DNA of 34,070 nucleotides from Bacteroidota bacterium (lineage in GTDB: Bacteria; Bacteroidota; Ignavibacteria; Kapaibacteriales; UBA2268), in assembly GCA_004322215.1 (NCBI GenBank), contig SCSM01000030.1, positions 1 to 34,070 on the forward strand, given 5' to 3'. Position numbers and translations under genes: made by a program. The notes below the pieces were generated by a model, which did not search any database, was not told the origin of the DNA, and saw only the letters and a program-made list of their open reading frames with translations. How positions within the stretch are numbered: position 1 is the first letter of the stretch; each line of letters starts with the position of its first letter. Shown here piece by piece: positions 24,754 to 32,459 of the stretch.

Positions 24754-25195
24754 TATTGCAAAGAATCCAGTAGCAATACAAGAACCAGACAAGCAAAATG
24801 GGCATAATACAATTACAAGAAATGGTCAGGAAGATAAAAATACTGAAATTATAGCAGCTGCTTATTCTTTTTCTGGTCCATTACCTCCCCCTGAAATTCT
24901 TAAAAAATATAATGAAACTATTCCAGATGGAGCTAATAGGATAATGATTATGACAGAAAACCAAATAAAATATAGTTATAATCAAATGAAAAGAGGTCAA
25001 GTATTTGCTTTTATTATAACCATATTAATAATTATCATTGGTGGCTATTTAATACACGAAGAACGTGGATGGTATGGGTTTTCAATTATTATAGCTGATA
25101 TAATAATGCTTATAACGGCTTTTCTTAAATCAGGAAATATAAAAACAGAACCTGCAACTATCAAAGAAAATGAAGAAAATAATAATTCGGAATAA
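24707..25195 (+). CDS. Transposon cargo: DUF2335 membrane protein
   Basis: 162 residues. A lysine-rich start (KKRPKKKKKLQ) is followed by FSGPLPPPEILKKYNETIPD and GANRIMIMTENQIKYSYNQM, the hallmark of the DUF2335 predicted membrane proteins. Two hydrophobic helices follow (FAFIITILIIIIGGYLI and FSIIIADIIMLITAFL). The role is unknown; relatives are frequent in accessory regions. It overlaps the upstream gene by 47 bp and is convergent with the transposase gene. Confidence 0.75.
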   Translation: MKKRPKKKKKLQSNHNIAKNPVAIQEPDKQNGHNTITRNGQEDKNTEIIAAAYSFSGPLPPPEILKKYNETIPDGANRIMIMTENQIKYSYNQMKRGQVFAFIITILIIIIGGYLIHEERGWYGFSIIIADIIMLITAFLKSGNIKTEPATIKENEENNNSE

Positions 25196-25203
25196 AAACT
25201 TAT

Positions 25204-26169
25204 TTATAATTTCTTTTTTTTATATACAATTTTCTTTACATCACCTTTGGGTTTCAAATTGACGAGGCATTTATCCTCTGCTACGGCATTTTTTATTGTT
25301 TGACTAAAGCCTATATCTGCCCGTCTCCGCTTGCTATATTTATAGCTATACTCTGCAAGATAGAAGGGTAAATACTTCTTTGATATTGCTCTGAAATTGC
25401 CTTTAATCCCATTTTTTAATAAACTCCAGAATCCTTCAATGGTATTAGTATGAATCACACCTCTTGCAAATTCTTTTGTATGGTCTATTGTCAAATGCTC
25501 TACAACTTCATCAAATTTTTTGTAAGAGGAAAATTCATCAGTTATGAGTATTGCACCATCTTCTTTGACGTATCTCCGGAACATTGCTAATAAATTTCGT
25601 GTAGTCAACTTTTCAATTACTTTTGTTGCAACTTGTCCGCTTTGCCTTGCAACAATTCCAACGACAGGAACTTTACGAGTACCTCGACCTCTTTTTTCGT
25701 AAACACGACTTAATATCGGAACATTATCAGGATATTTAATTACAGGTTTACGTGGCTTACCGCCCATATACGCCTCGTCCATTTCGACAATGCCATCTAA
25801 GAAATCACCTTCATCAAGCATAGCACAACGAACTTTCATAGCATTGAACCATGCAGATTTTTGTGTAATTCCTAATTGTCTGCCTAATTCTTTTGAGGAG
25901 ACACCCATCTTTGAATTAATCATTAGGGCAATAAGTTGAAACCAAATCGGCAAAGGCATATTAGTATCCTCAAAAACAGTATCAACTAATACACTAAAAG
26001 ACCTGCCACAATTATTACATTGATAGCGAAACTCATTTTTCCTGTCTGCGATATGTTCCTGTTCATTACAATAGGGACAGGTAGGAAGTTTCCCCCATCT
26101 AATTTTTTCAAGATGTTCAATACATTTTCTTTGAGTATTGAATTTCTTATGCAGTTCAATAATATTCAT
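25204..26169 (-). CDS. IS1595-family (ISXO2-like) transposase
   Basis: 321 residues. An N-terminal zinc ribbon with two CxxC pairs (CPYCNEQ; CNNCGRSF) is followed by an HTH-like part (SSKELGRQLGITQKSAW). The ISXO2-like DDE core has EMDEAYMGGK, ILITDEFSSYK and HTNTIEGFWSLLKNGIKGNF. Length and domain order are standard and intact. It is the only transposase inside the 23081-27897 element, and the 8-bp flanking duplication fits this family, so it is the enzyme responsible for the insertion. Confidence 0.93.
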   Translation of the reverse strand: MNIIELHKKFNTQRKCIEHLEKIRWGKLPTCPYCNEQEHIADRKNEFRYQCNNCGRSFSVLVDTVFEDTNMPLPIWFQLIALMINSKMGVSSKELGRQLGITQKSAWFNAMKVRCAMLDEGDFLDGIVEMDEAYMGGKPRKPVIKYPDNVPILSRVYEKRGRGTRKVPVVGIVARQSGQVATKVIEKLTTRNLLAMFRRYVKEDGAILITDEFSSYKKFDEVVEHLTIDHTKEFARGVIHTNTIEGFWSLLKNGIKGNFRAISKKYLPFYLAEYSYKYSKRRRADIGFSQTIKNAVAEDKCLVNLKPKGDVKKIVYKKKKL

Positions 26170-26182
26170 AAAATCACTTTTT

Positions 26183-26196
26183 ATAATTTGACATAA
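26183..26196 (+). promoter_or_regulatory. ATAATTTGACATAA motif before cargo gene
   Basis: Identical to 26980-26993 and related to 27772-27787 and the left subterminal copy. It contains TTGACA, with TATAAA about 15 bases later. It probably serves the gene starting at 26244, which has a GTGGAGG ribosome-binding site. Confidence 0.45.
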
Positions 26197-26243
26197 TAGT
26201 TATTTTCGTATAAATTATCATTTCTTCAATTTGTGGAGGTTTT

Positions 26244-26738
26244 ATGCCTAAAATAATTAATTATGGTTTAGCTGGAGCAAATGCCCCATTACCTCATCAA
26301 ATAGCCGTCAAAGAATTGTTATGCTTTATTGACCGTGTTCTTAAAAGGAAACATCCCTTATATGATGTTGTTTCTGAAATGAATGTTCGTGTTTGTACTG
26401 GTGATAAAGAATATTTTGAAAAAAATTCCGATATTGTTATTTGGAAAAAATCAAAAACTCAAATTGATGAAATAACAGAACCAATAACAATAATCGAAAT
26501 AACACGAGATTCATTTCCCATTGAACTTAATAACGATAATAAAGATACAAGAAAAATAATATCATATTTTGATAATTTTCCATCATTGAAAGAATGTCTC
26601 TTATATAATTATCCCGATAAAAATTTAAAAACTAATACAATCAAGTTTATAAGAACTAAGAATAATGAAATAATTAGACAAAAAGGCAAACCCTATCTTA
26701 GTAAAGGGAAAATTAATCTTCGTCCTTATCTGAAATAA
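26244..26738 (+). CDS. Transposon cargo: PD-(D/E)XK/Uma2-like protein
   Basis: 164 residues. HQIAVKELLCFIDRVLKRKH followed by NVRVCTGDKEYFEKNSDIVI and ITIIEITR resembles the Uma2/PD-(D/E)XK nuclease core. D in NSDIVIW and E in IIEIT would be the metal ligands, but the usual lysine is not clear. A nuclease role is therefore only inferred. It has a strong GGAGG ribosome-binding site. The 3' end overlaps a convergent small gene by 26 bp. Confidence 0.5.
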   Translation: MPKIINYGLAGANAPLPHQIAVKELLCFIDRVLKRKHPLYDVVSEMNVRVCTGDKEYFEKNSDIVIWKKSKTQIDEITEPITIIEITRDSFPIELNNDNKDTRKIISYFDNFPSLKECLLYNYPDKNLKTNTIKFIRTKNNEIIRQKGKPYLSKGKINLRPYLK

Positions 26739-26967
26739 CAGATTGTGCGAATTTCAGACTATCAAGGTTTAATTGATAATCAGTATATTCAGGGATAAAA
26801 TCAACATCTCTTGTCCCCTCTATTTCAAATCCATCAATAACTCCATATTCGGCTATGTCCCCTTCAGGCAATTCTACCATTACCGAAACTAACCTTGCCT
26901 GAATTGTTTTTCCATAATTATTTCCAATTCCTCTTAATTCTACATTTAGACATGTATTGTTACTCAT
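26713..26967 (-). CDS. Transposon cargo: small acidic hypothetical protein
   Basis: 84 residues (MSNNTCLNVELRGIGNNYGK ... SVISDKDED), very acidic toward the C-terminus. No family was recognised. AAAGG lies upstream of the ATG. It is divergent from the gene at 27012, with 44 bp between them that contain the TTGACA motif. Confidence 0.5.
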   Translation of the reverse strand: MSNNTCLNVELRGIGNNYGKTIQARLVSVMVELPEGDIAEYGVIDGFEIEGTRDVDFIPEYTDYQLNLDSLKFAQSVISDKDED

Positions 26968-26979
26968 ATTTTAACCTTT

Positions 26980-26993
26980 ATAATTTGACATAA
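26980..26993 (+). promoter_or_regulatory. ATAATTTGACATAA motif, second internal copy
   Basis: Exact copy of 26183-26196, 18 bp before the start of the gene at 27012. The distance is short for a promoter of that gene, so a protein-binding site is equally possible. Confidence 0.4.
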
Positions 26994-27011
26994 ATTTGTT
27001 AAATTAGTTAT

Positions 27012-27410
27012 ATGAAAAAACACTTAAAAAAATATGCCCTCAATCTCGGCTCATATAGATATAAATATGTAGCTAAAACCATTAATAGAGTAATTAAACC
27101 AAACAAAATTGGTAATTATGCTTTGGGCAAAATTATCATAGAAAATCAAAGACATATTTTTAGAGTTTATTACATAGGACGTTCTGATACAGATTTAAAA
27201 ACTGAAATAGCAAAATATTTAAATGAAAAAACTGAATATCATTTTTTTAAATTCGTTTATCATACCACCGAACAACAAGCATACGAACATGAATGCAAAA
27301 ATTTTCATCTCTTAAAAAAGAGAAAAGAGAAAAAATATTATAATAAAATACATCCAGCAAAACCCCAAAATTCTAAAATCTGTTGTCCTATATGTAAATG
27401 CACTAATTAA
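27012..27410 (+). CDS. Transposon cargo: GIY-YIG-like protein with C-terminal Cys cluster
   Basis: 132 residues. GNYALGKIII (G-x-Y), FRVYYIGRSD (YIG-R) and QQAYEHECKNFHLL (E) follow GIY-YIG order at about residues 33-100. It ends CCPICKC, a likely half zinc ribbon. Some elements are divergent, so nuclease activity is uncertain. Its stop is two bases from the convergent gene at 27412. Confidence 0.5.
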   Translation: MKKHLKKYALNLGSYRYKYVAKTINRVIKPNKIGNYALGKIIIENQRHIFRVYYIGRSDTDLKTEIAKYLNEKTEYHFFKFVYHTTEQQAYEHECKNFHLLKKRKEKKYYNKIHPAKPQNSKICCPICKCTN

Positions 27411-27411
27411 A

Positions 27412-27636
27412 TTAGCAGTTATCAATATGATTTGCTGCTATCATATTATTAAAAAGAGTATTAGCACAATTATAAATTTGAAATAATTCAAAATTTCTCC
27501 ATTTATCTTCACATTTATCAAATTCAATTCCTGCTTTCATAGACAAAGCATCTAAAAATTCAATATTTTCAAAATCAATTTTAAACTTTTTTTCAATAAG
27601 TGAAATTTCGGTTTTAACTTTATTTTTATTTGACAT
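27412..27636 (-). CDS. Transposon cargo: small hypothetical protein
   Basis: 74 residues from ATG 27636, chosen because AAGGGGAG lies just upstream and the protein then begins MSNKNKVKTEISLIEKKFKI. The longer frame from 27744 adds a hydrophobic stretch with no ribosome-binding site. No family was recognised. Confidence 0.5.
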   Translation of the reverse strand: MSNKNKVKTEISLIEKKFKIDFENIEFLDALSMKAGIEFDKCEDKWRNFELFQIYNCANTLFNNMIAANHIDNC

Positions 27637-27771
27637 TTTGTTTTCTCCCCTTAATTTTATATTTTTTATTAAAAATTTATATATTAATTTTACTGAATAT
27701 AAAATTATGGGGAGGTGATTTATTATGATTGATAATTTCAACATATTTCCTCCTTAAAATAAATAAATCAT

Positions 27772-27787
27772 TAATGACAATTTGACA
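27772..27787 (+). promoter_or_regulatory. Subterminal motif, right copy
   Basis: TAATGACAATTTGACA mirrors AAATGACAATTTGGCA on the opposite strand at 23151-23166. Both lie within about 70-125 bp of an element end and point outward. Confidence 0.45.
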
Positions 27788-27811
27788 TATTGATATAAAA
27801 ATAAAACAATA

Positions 27812-27834
27812 TTTATCAGAAAATTTCTGATAAA
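27812..27834. repeat. Perfect 23-base palindrome near right transposon end
   Basis: TTTATCAGAAA and TTTCTGATAAA flank a single central A. It could be a strong hairpin or a dyad operator. No counterpart was seen at the left end. Confidence 0.6.
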
Positions 27835-27859
27835 TACTGCATATTTCATAAAATACAGG

Positions 27860-27884
27860 GATTAGGCAATTTTTATGCCTAATC
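27860..27884. repeat. 8-bp hairpin overlapping the right terminal repeat
   Basis: GATTAGGC and GCCTAATC pair around AATTTTTAT, so the inner part of the right inverted repeat can fold on itself. The loop contains the first bases of the ATG that appears to start the downstream RHS half. Confidence 0.55.
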
Positions 27885-27897
27885 GTATATATGTGCG
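27874..27897 (-). repeat. Right terminal inverted repeat of the IS1595 element
   Basis: Its complement reads CGCACATATATACGATTAG then GCATA, one mismatch from the left end. The ATG at 27875 lies inside it. Confidence 0.92.
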
Positions 27898-30800
27898 AAT
27901 AGATTTAATGCCCATTATAGATAGTATACATACAATGAATAATGGGGATACACTTGTTTTTAATTTAGAGTCTGTTACAATTGGCGGCGCTATTAATATT
28001 GTAGATGGTGCAGAAGATTTGGGACCAACAATTATCGTTGTATGTGAAGGATGTACTCATGATGATTACACTTTTGCTTATAATTATAATGATTCGACGA
28101 GGACGACAAATTATTTTGCAAAGATTGATGATGGTTTGCATACTACAACTAAAGGTTGGACAAAAACTTATGATATACTTGATGGACGATATACAGAATC
28201 TATTGGTTTTTTTGGAGCCGATAATAGATTCTTGAAATTGGATACTAAAATAGGTACACCTCCATCTCCCTCAAGTATTGATTCAATCATTATAAAATTA
28301 TCCGGAGCAGGAAAAACAATCCAGATGAAAGATCAAGATGGATTTATATCAAAAATTATATGGAGAGATGGAATACCGAATACATTTACTTCCCCGGATA
28401 ATACAAATATCTTAGCTAATAAAAAGGTTCTTAGTCCAAGTACTTTTACCAATTTACTTAACGTAACTGTTGATGAATATTTCGGTGTTTGTTATGAAAG
28501 TGTCTCGATTGATGAAGCTGGGATTAAAGATGCTTCATATTATGATGCATTCGGAAATTTAAGGAGAACAATTTATGATATTGATGATAAAAGAGTGACT
28601 ACCAATTACACTTATGATAAATCAGGAAATCTTAAGTATGTAATACACCCAAATAATGATACAACAAAATATTGGTATGATGATTTTGGCAGAATGAAGT
28701 ATAAGTTTAACAAAGATGTTGATTATATATCCAATGCGTATAATAAAATCGGACAAATAAGATTCAGCCAGACTAAAGAGCAGGTTGACAGTTGTAAACT
28801 TGCTTATTATGAATATGATGACCTCGGTAGAATTACTATCGTGGGTGAAGCCAAAGTGGATACTAATGGATTATTATTGCATGAACCCCAAATTATTAAT
28901 GATACTTTATGCTTATTTAATAGATTAACTGAAATACTTGATCCTGATATACTCCATTACACTTATTTTAATGACCCGAATTTTGGTGATGAAGGTTTAT
29001 TAACCGCAAATATGACTTTGTTCGCGAATTACACAAGACAAGTGCCAACTTTTTGGAATTCATATAATATATCTGAATGTATACCTTATTATTCAGATAT
29101 ACCTTATGATACTTGTCCTGTCCCTCCTTTTATTGTTCATTCTGTTCAAAATTATGAACCATTGGATACATTTGCATCAATAATGGATTTTGAAAATATT
29201 GCTAAGTTTCCAGATTTTGTAAGAACTCTAATTAGTTATGAAAACCTGCCACCAAATGTCGGTTCGATTTGGAGTAATATTCCTCCGGATTCAAACTGGC
29301 ACAATATGGCTCCCTACGACACATTAAGAAATTTAAAAGGCAGGCAAGTTGCTGCAGCATATCGTGAACATAGCGGTGAACCATTTCACTATGTAGTTTT
29401 CAGCTATGATCCCCGTGGTAGAATTGAAGCAATAATGAGATATACTGAAAATATTGGATATGATGCAGTATATTATACTTATAATTCTATGAATCAAATA
29501 TTATCGGTTATGGCATCAGACCCGGTAAGAACTTATAAAACATGGTACGGTTATGACAATAATGGACGTCTCGATAGTGTCTGGACTAAACTGGGTACTG
29601 TAGGTTCAGGTTTAGGTATTAATATTAGCCCAAAATTTCCGGATACAACTTTATTCCCATTACCCAGACCCGATACAGCAGATATAGTTTATAAATACAA
29701 TAAACGTGGAATGATTGAACAAATTGAGTACTTACCTGTAAATGTTGTACAGTTTTTGAATTATAGTTCACGGGGATGGCTCGATTCGATGATTGCATTG
29801 AGAAATTATGATACTATATTCAATCAAGTGTTAGAACGAAATAATACCGGTAATATTACAAAACAAAAATCAAGACAATACAATCAAAATGAATTCGTTC
29901 AGGAGTATAATTATGACAGGTTGGAACGGCTTCAAAACTGGACTCACGGAAGCCAAACTGATAATTTTAGTTATGACATCATGGGAAACAGGTTAGGACA
30001 TAGAAAAATAGATTCGGTACAATTTAATTATTCAACAAGTTTACCGAATAGATTGTTGACTACTCTTAATCAAACAACAAATAAATTAACTACTTACAAT
30101 TATAACTCAATTGGAGCTGTAAAAATGATTGATTCGTGGAATGGTACAGATTCAATTAAAGAAGCAATAGAGTATACCATGGAAGGATTACCAAAAAAAT
30201 ATTTGAAATGGGAGTTCAGTAATCAATTTCAAACTATATCAGAACATGAAGAATGTACCCAAAGCCCAACTTTCGACCCAGTCAAATGGGATTGGCGATA
30301 CAGGTATTGTATTTTGGGCGGAAGAGAACAAAAGCGGCTCTACTACTCACCTCATGGGGACAGCTGTTTCAGTTATACACATCCCTGGGCTTATTACCTG
30401 CGAGGTGCCGCCGGCGAACAGCTTGCTGTATATTATGGCAGGCAAACTGCCGCCGATACATGCAATGATACTGGAAGAAGGGTTTATTTGTATCCTCATT
30501 CGTATCTCACTAATGGGGGTGAACTTGTTACTTTACCGGAGCCTATTACACAAAATCCTGATGGTTTCAGAAAGGAGTTCTCGATCGGAGACCACCTCGG
30601 CTCAATAAGGACTATTGTCTCAATTAGTAATGGAAATGTTGCAGTAAAAGGATACGATTATCAACCTTATGGTGAGCTAATTAGCAGCTCATCCGGCGAC
30701 GAGGCAAGGATAGGATTTACAGCGCAGGAGAGGGACAGAGAATCATCATTCTTCCTTATGGGAGCAAGGCATTACGACCCTGAAATAGGAAGGTTTTTAA

Positions 30801-31780
30801 GCACAGACCCGCTAATGGAATTACAACCTGACCAGTCACCATATTCGTATGCACATAATAGCCCGTTGATACTAATTGATCCGACAGGATTATCTGCCCA
30901 AACAGCTGGACCACAAGCGAGTGGCGGTTATGCTGTGGCAGTAGATAATAGTATGCAATATTTTTTTGAAGGTTGGTGGGATTTTCTGTGGAATTCTTAT
31001 ATTGCACATAATAGAGAAAGTGGAGGAGGTGGTGGTAATGGTGGGTTTACCCCTGGTGCTCGTGGAGGAGGTAGTGGTTTCTTTAGAGGAGGAAGTGGAA
31101 CCGGTTCACCATACTATAAAAATATGTATCCAAAAGGAACTAAATATCCCAATCCTTATGAATCGAGTAAGCAATTTGCATGGAATGAACTGGTTCAAGG
31201 TTCGCCAAAGTTGTCACAATATAATCCATCATTTTTAGAGGGGGTAAGAAAATATGGTGAAAGTTCTACTTGGTGGAATCCAGTGGGGGCTTACATAAAT
31301 ACTTTCGATGATATAAGTGTTTCTGTAACGAATCTTACAAGCAGAATTACTATGTCCGACAAACCTGCATTGCATATGGACGGCACATTTGCTACAAATC
31401 AGGAAATACGGGAAAGCTCTGTAAATACGATGATATTTTTCGCTTTTCTTGCTGGACCTAAAATATTTGGAAATTTAAAGGGAATTATACCTCAAAGAAC
31501 TTATTCAATTTATCAAGGTATTGATAAAGAGGGTATTGTAAGGTATATTGGTCTGACTGGAAGAGACCCTAAAATTAGGTTTATGGAACAATTAGGTTCA
31601 AAAACAGAAAAAGCTTTTTTACGATATAATGTTGTTTTAACTAAACCTACTTATACAGAAGGTAGAATTTGGGAACAAATATTTATTAATAAATATGGTC
31701 TTCAAAAGAACGGAGGACCTCTTTTAAATAAATATAATTCAATAAGTCCGAAGTATTGGTATCAATATGGAATCAAATAA
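27875..31780 (+). CDS. RHS toxin C-terminal half with RHS core and GIY-YIG nuclease tip
   Basis: 1,301 residues as read from ATG 27875, but the first ten or so (MPNRIYVRID) come from the transposon end; native sequence resumes at LMPIIDSIH. YD repeats are clear (YTYDKSGNLKYVI, YWYDDFGRMKY, YYEYDDLGRIT). The RHS-associated core follows (GDHLGSIRTIVS, YDYQPYGE, FTAQERDRES, GARHYDPEIGRFLSTDP, DPTGL) at about residues 904-1003. After a Gly-rich linker and a hydrophobic stretch, the final ~95 residues form a GIY-YIG nuclease: TYSIYQGIDKEGIVRYIGLT, DPKIRF, EGRIWEQIF and LLNKYNSISPKYW. It has no signal peptide of its own. It was one gene with 19630-23080 before the insertion. Confidence 0.9.
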   Translation: MPNRIYVRIDLMPIIDSIHTMNNGDTLVFNLESVTIGGAINIVDGAEDLGPTIIVVCEGCTHDDYTFAYNYNDSTRTTNYFAKIDDGLHTTTKGWTKTYDILDGRYTESIGFFGADNRFLKLDTKIGTPPSPSSIDSIIIKLSGAGKTIQMKDQDGFISKIIWRDGIPNTFTSPDNTNILANKKVLSPSTFTNLLNVTVDEYFGVCYESVSIDEAGIKDASYYDAFGNLRRTIYDIDDKRVTTNYTYDKSGNLKYVIHPNNDTTKYWYDDFGRMKYKFNKDVDYISNAYNKIGQIRFSQTKEQVDSCKLAYYEYDDLGRITIVGEAKVDTNGLLLHEPQIINDTLCLFNRLTEILDPDILHYTYFNDPNFGDEGLLTANMTLFANYTRQVPTFWNSYNISECIPYYSDIPYDTCPVPPFIVHSVQNYEPLDTFASIMDFENIAKFPDFVRTLISYENLPPNVGSIWSNIPPDSNWHNMAPYDTLRNLKGRQVAAAYREHSGEPFHYVVFSYDPRGRIEAIMRYTENIGYDAVYYTYNSMNQILSVMASDPVRTYKTWYGYDNNGRLDSVWTKLGTVGSGLGINISPKFPDTTLFPLPRPDTADIVYKYNKRGMIEQIEYLPVNVVQFLNYSSRGWLDSMIALRNYDTIFNQVLERNNTGNITKQKSRQYNQNEFVQEYNYDRLERLQNWTHGSQTDNFSYDIMGNRLGHRKIDSVQFNYSTSLPNRLLTTLNQTTNKLTTYNYNSIGAVKMIDSWNGTDSIKEAIEYTMEGLPKKYLKWEFSNQFQTISEHEECTQSPTFDPVKWDWRYRYCILGGREQKRLYYSPHGDSCFSYTHPWAYYLRGAAGEQLAVYYGRQTAADTCNDTGRRVYLYPHSYLTNGGELVTLPEPITQNPDGFRKEFSIGDHLGSIRTIVSISNGNVAVKGYDYQPYGELISSSSGDEARIGFTAQERDRESSFFLMGARHYDPEIGRFLSTDPLMELQPDQSPYSYAHNSPLILIDPTGLSAQTAGPQASGGYAVAVDNSMQYFFEGWWDFLWNSYIAHNRESGGGGGNGGFTPGARGGGSGFFRGGSGTGSPYYKNMYPKGTKYPNPYESSKQFAWNELVQGSPKLSQYNPSFLEGVRKYGESSTWWNPVGAYINTFDDISVSVTNLTSRITMSDKPALHMDGTFATNQEIRESSVNTMIFFAFLAGPKIFGNLKGIIPQRTYSIYQGIDKEGIVRYIGLTGRDPKIRFMEQLGSKTEKAFLRYNVVLTKPTYTEGRIWEQIFINKYGLQKNGGPLLNKYNSISPKYWYQYGIK
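27898..27905 (+). repeat. 8-bp target-site duplication, right copy
   Basis: AATAGATT, identical to 23073-23080. Confidence 0.9.
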
Positions 31781-31782
31781 AT

Positions 31783-32271
31783 ATGTCAAAAATCATAACA
31801 AAAATAGGTGATATTTTTTCTGTTCAAATTGATGATAATAATAAAAAGTATATGCAGTATATTATCAATGATATGACTCAGCTCAATAGTGATGTCATTA
31901 GAGCTTTTAAAACAGTTTATCAAATTGATGATAATTTTGATTTAGCTGATATATTAAAGGGTGAGGTAGAGTTTTACTCTCATTGTGTCTTAGATATTGG
32001 AATTAAATATGGATATTGGAAAAAGGTTGGCAATATAGTTGATGTTGGAAAAATAAACCACATACTTTTCAGAGATAGTAGTGATTACGGTAATCCTGCA
32101 ATAAAAGTATCAAATAATTGGTGGGTATGGAAGATAAATGACGATCAAAAATATATAGGGAAATTACGGGGTAAATATCTAAGTGCCGAAATTGGAATTG
32201 TTGTAACTCCTGAAGATATAGTCACAAGACTTAGAACAGGAAAGTATGACTTTGTTTATCCGGGATACTAG
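31783..32271 (+). CDS. Imm26-like immunity protein for the RHS GIY-YIG toxin
   Basis: 162 residues from ATG 31783, two bases after the toxin stop, so it is almost certainly translationally coupled. The N-terminus SKIITKIGDIFSVQIDD then YMQYI fits the Imm26 family start (KIGDVF.....G.Y.Y). The position directly after the toxin tip is the classic place for the cognate immunity gene in polymorphic toxin loci. It is expected to be cytoplasmic and to neutralise the nuclease in producer cells. The family call is by motif only. Confidence 0.7.
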   Translation: MSKIITKIGDIFSVQIDDNNKKYMQYIINDMTQLNSDVIRAFKTVYQIDDNFDLADILKGEVEFYSHCVLDIGIKYGYWKKVGNIVDVGKINHILFRDSSDYGNPAIKVSNNWWVWKINDDQKYIGKLRGKYLSAEIGIVVTPEDIVTRLRTGKYDFVYPGY

Positions 32272-32385
32272 ATACAATATATATAATTTAAAATTTCTAA
32301 TTTAAAAAATATTTTCGAAATAAGTTTTATTTTTAAAATACAAAAACTAATTTCTTATGGTTGTTTCAATAAAAAATAATTGTTT

Positions 32386-32426
32386 ATGAAAAGAATTCAG
32401 ACAAAAATAGGGGATGTTTTTTCTCC
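32386..32426 (+). pseudogene. Second immunity paralogue, truncated after ~13 codons
   Basis: MKRIQTKIGDVFS matches the start of the gene at 31783 (MSKIITKIGDIFS) and then loses similarity at about 32426, where the IS1634-like element begins. Tandem spare immunity genes are usual behind polymorphic toxins. The remainder of the gene is not seen in the window. Confidence 0.65.
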
Positions 32427-32459
32427 TGAGTTTCGCAATGGGACACCCAAATCAATTTT

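Larger units (their letters stand above)
23081..27897. mobile_element. 4.8-kb IS1595-family transporter element with cargo, inserted in an RHS gene
   Basis: The element is 4,817 bp. Its ends are inverted repeats: left 23081-23104 (CGCACATATATACGATTAG, A, CATA) and right 27874-27897, whose complement reads CGCACATATATACGATTAG, G, CATA. That is 23 of 24 identical. An 8-bp direct repeat AATAGATT flanks it, and an IS1595-type transposase lies inside at 25204-26169. Passenger genes fill both sides of the transposase. IS1595 elements with passenger genes are known as transporter ISs. Precise removal restores the RHS reading frame, which fixes the boundaries independently of the repeats. Confidence 0.93.

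Noticed and set aside
23081-27897. Invertible (phase-variable) segment bounded by inverted repeats
   Set aside because: The inverted repeats are the ends of a transposon: they are flanked by an 8-bp direct repeat, contain a matching transposase, and excision rather than inversion restores the reading frame. Inverting the segment gives no useful open frame on the left.
27875-31780. A separate, independent RHS gene with its own start
   Set aside because: Its ATG lies in the transposon end, there is no signal peptide or ribosome-binding site, and it is the exact in-frame continuation of 19630-23080.
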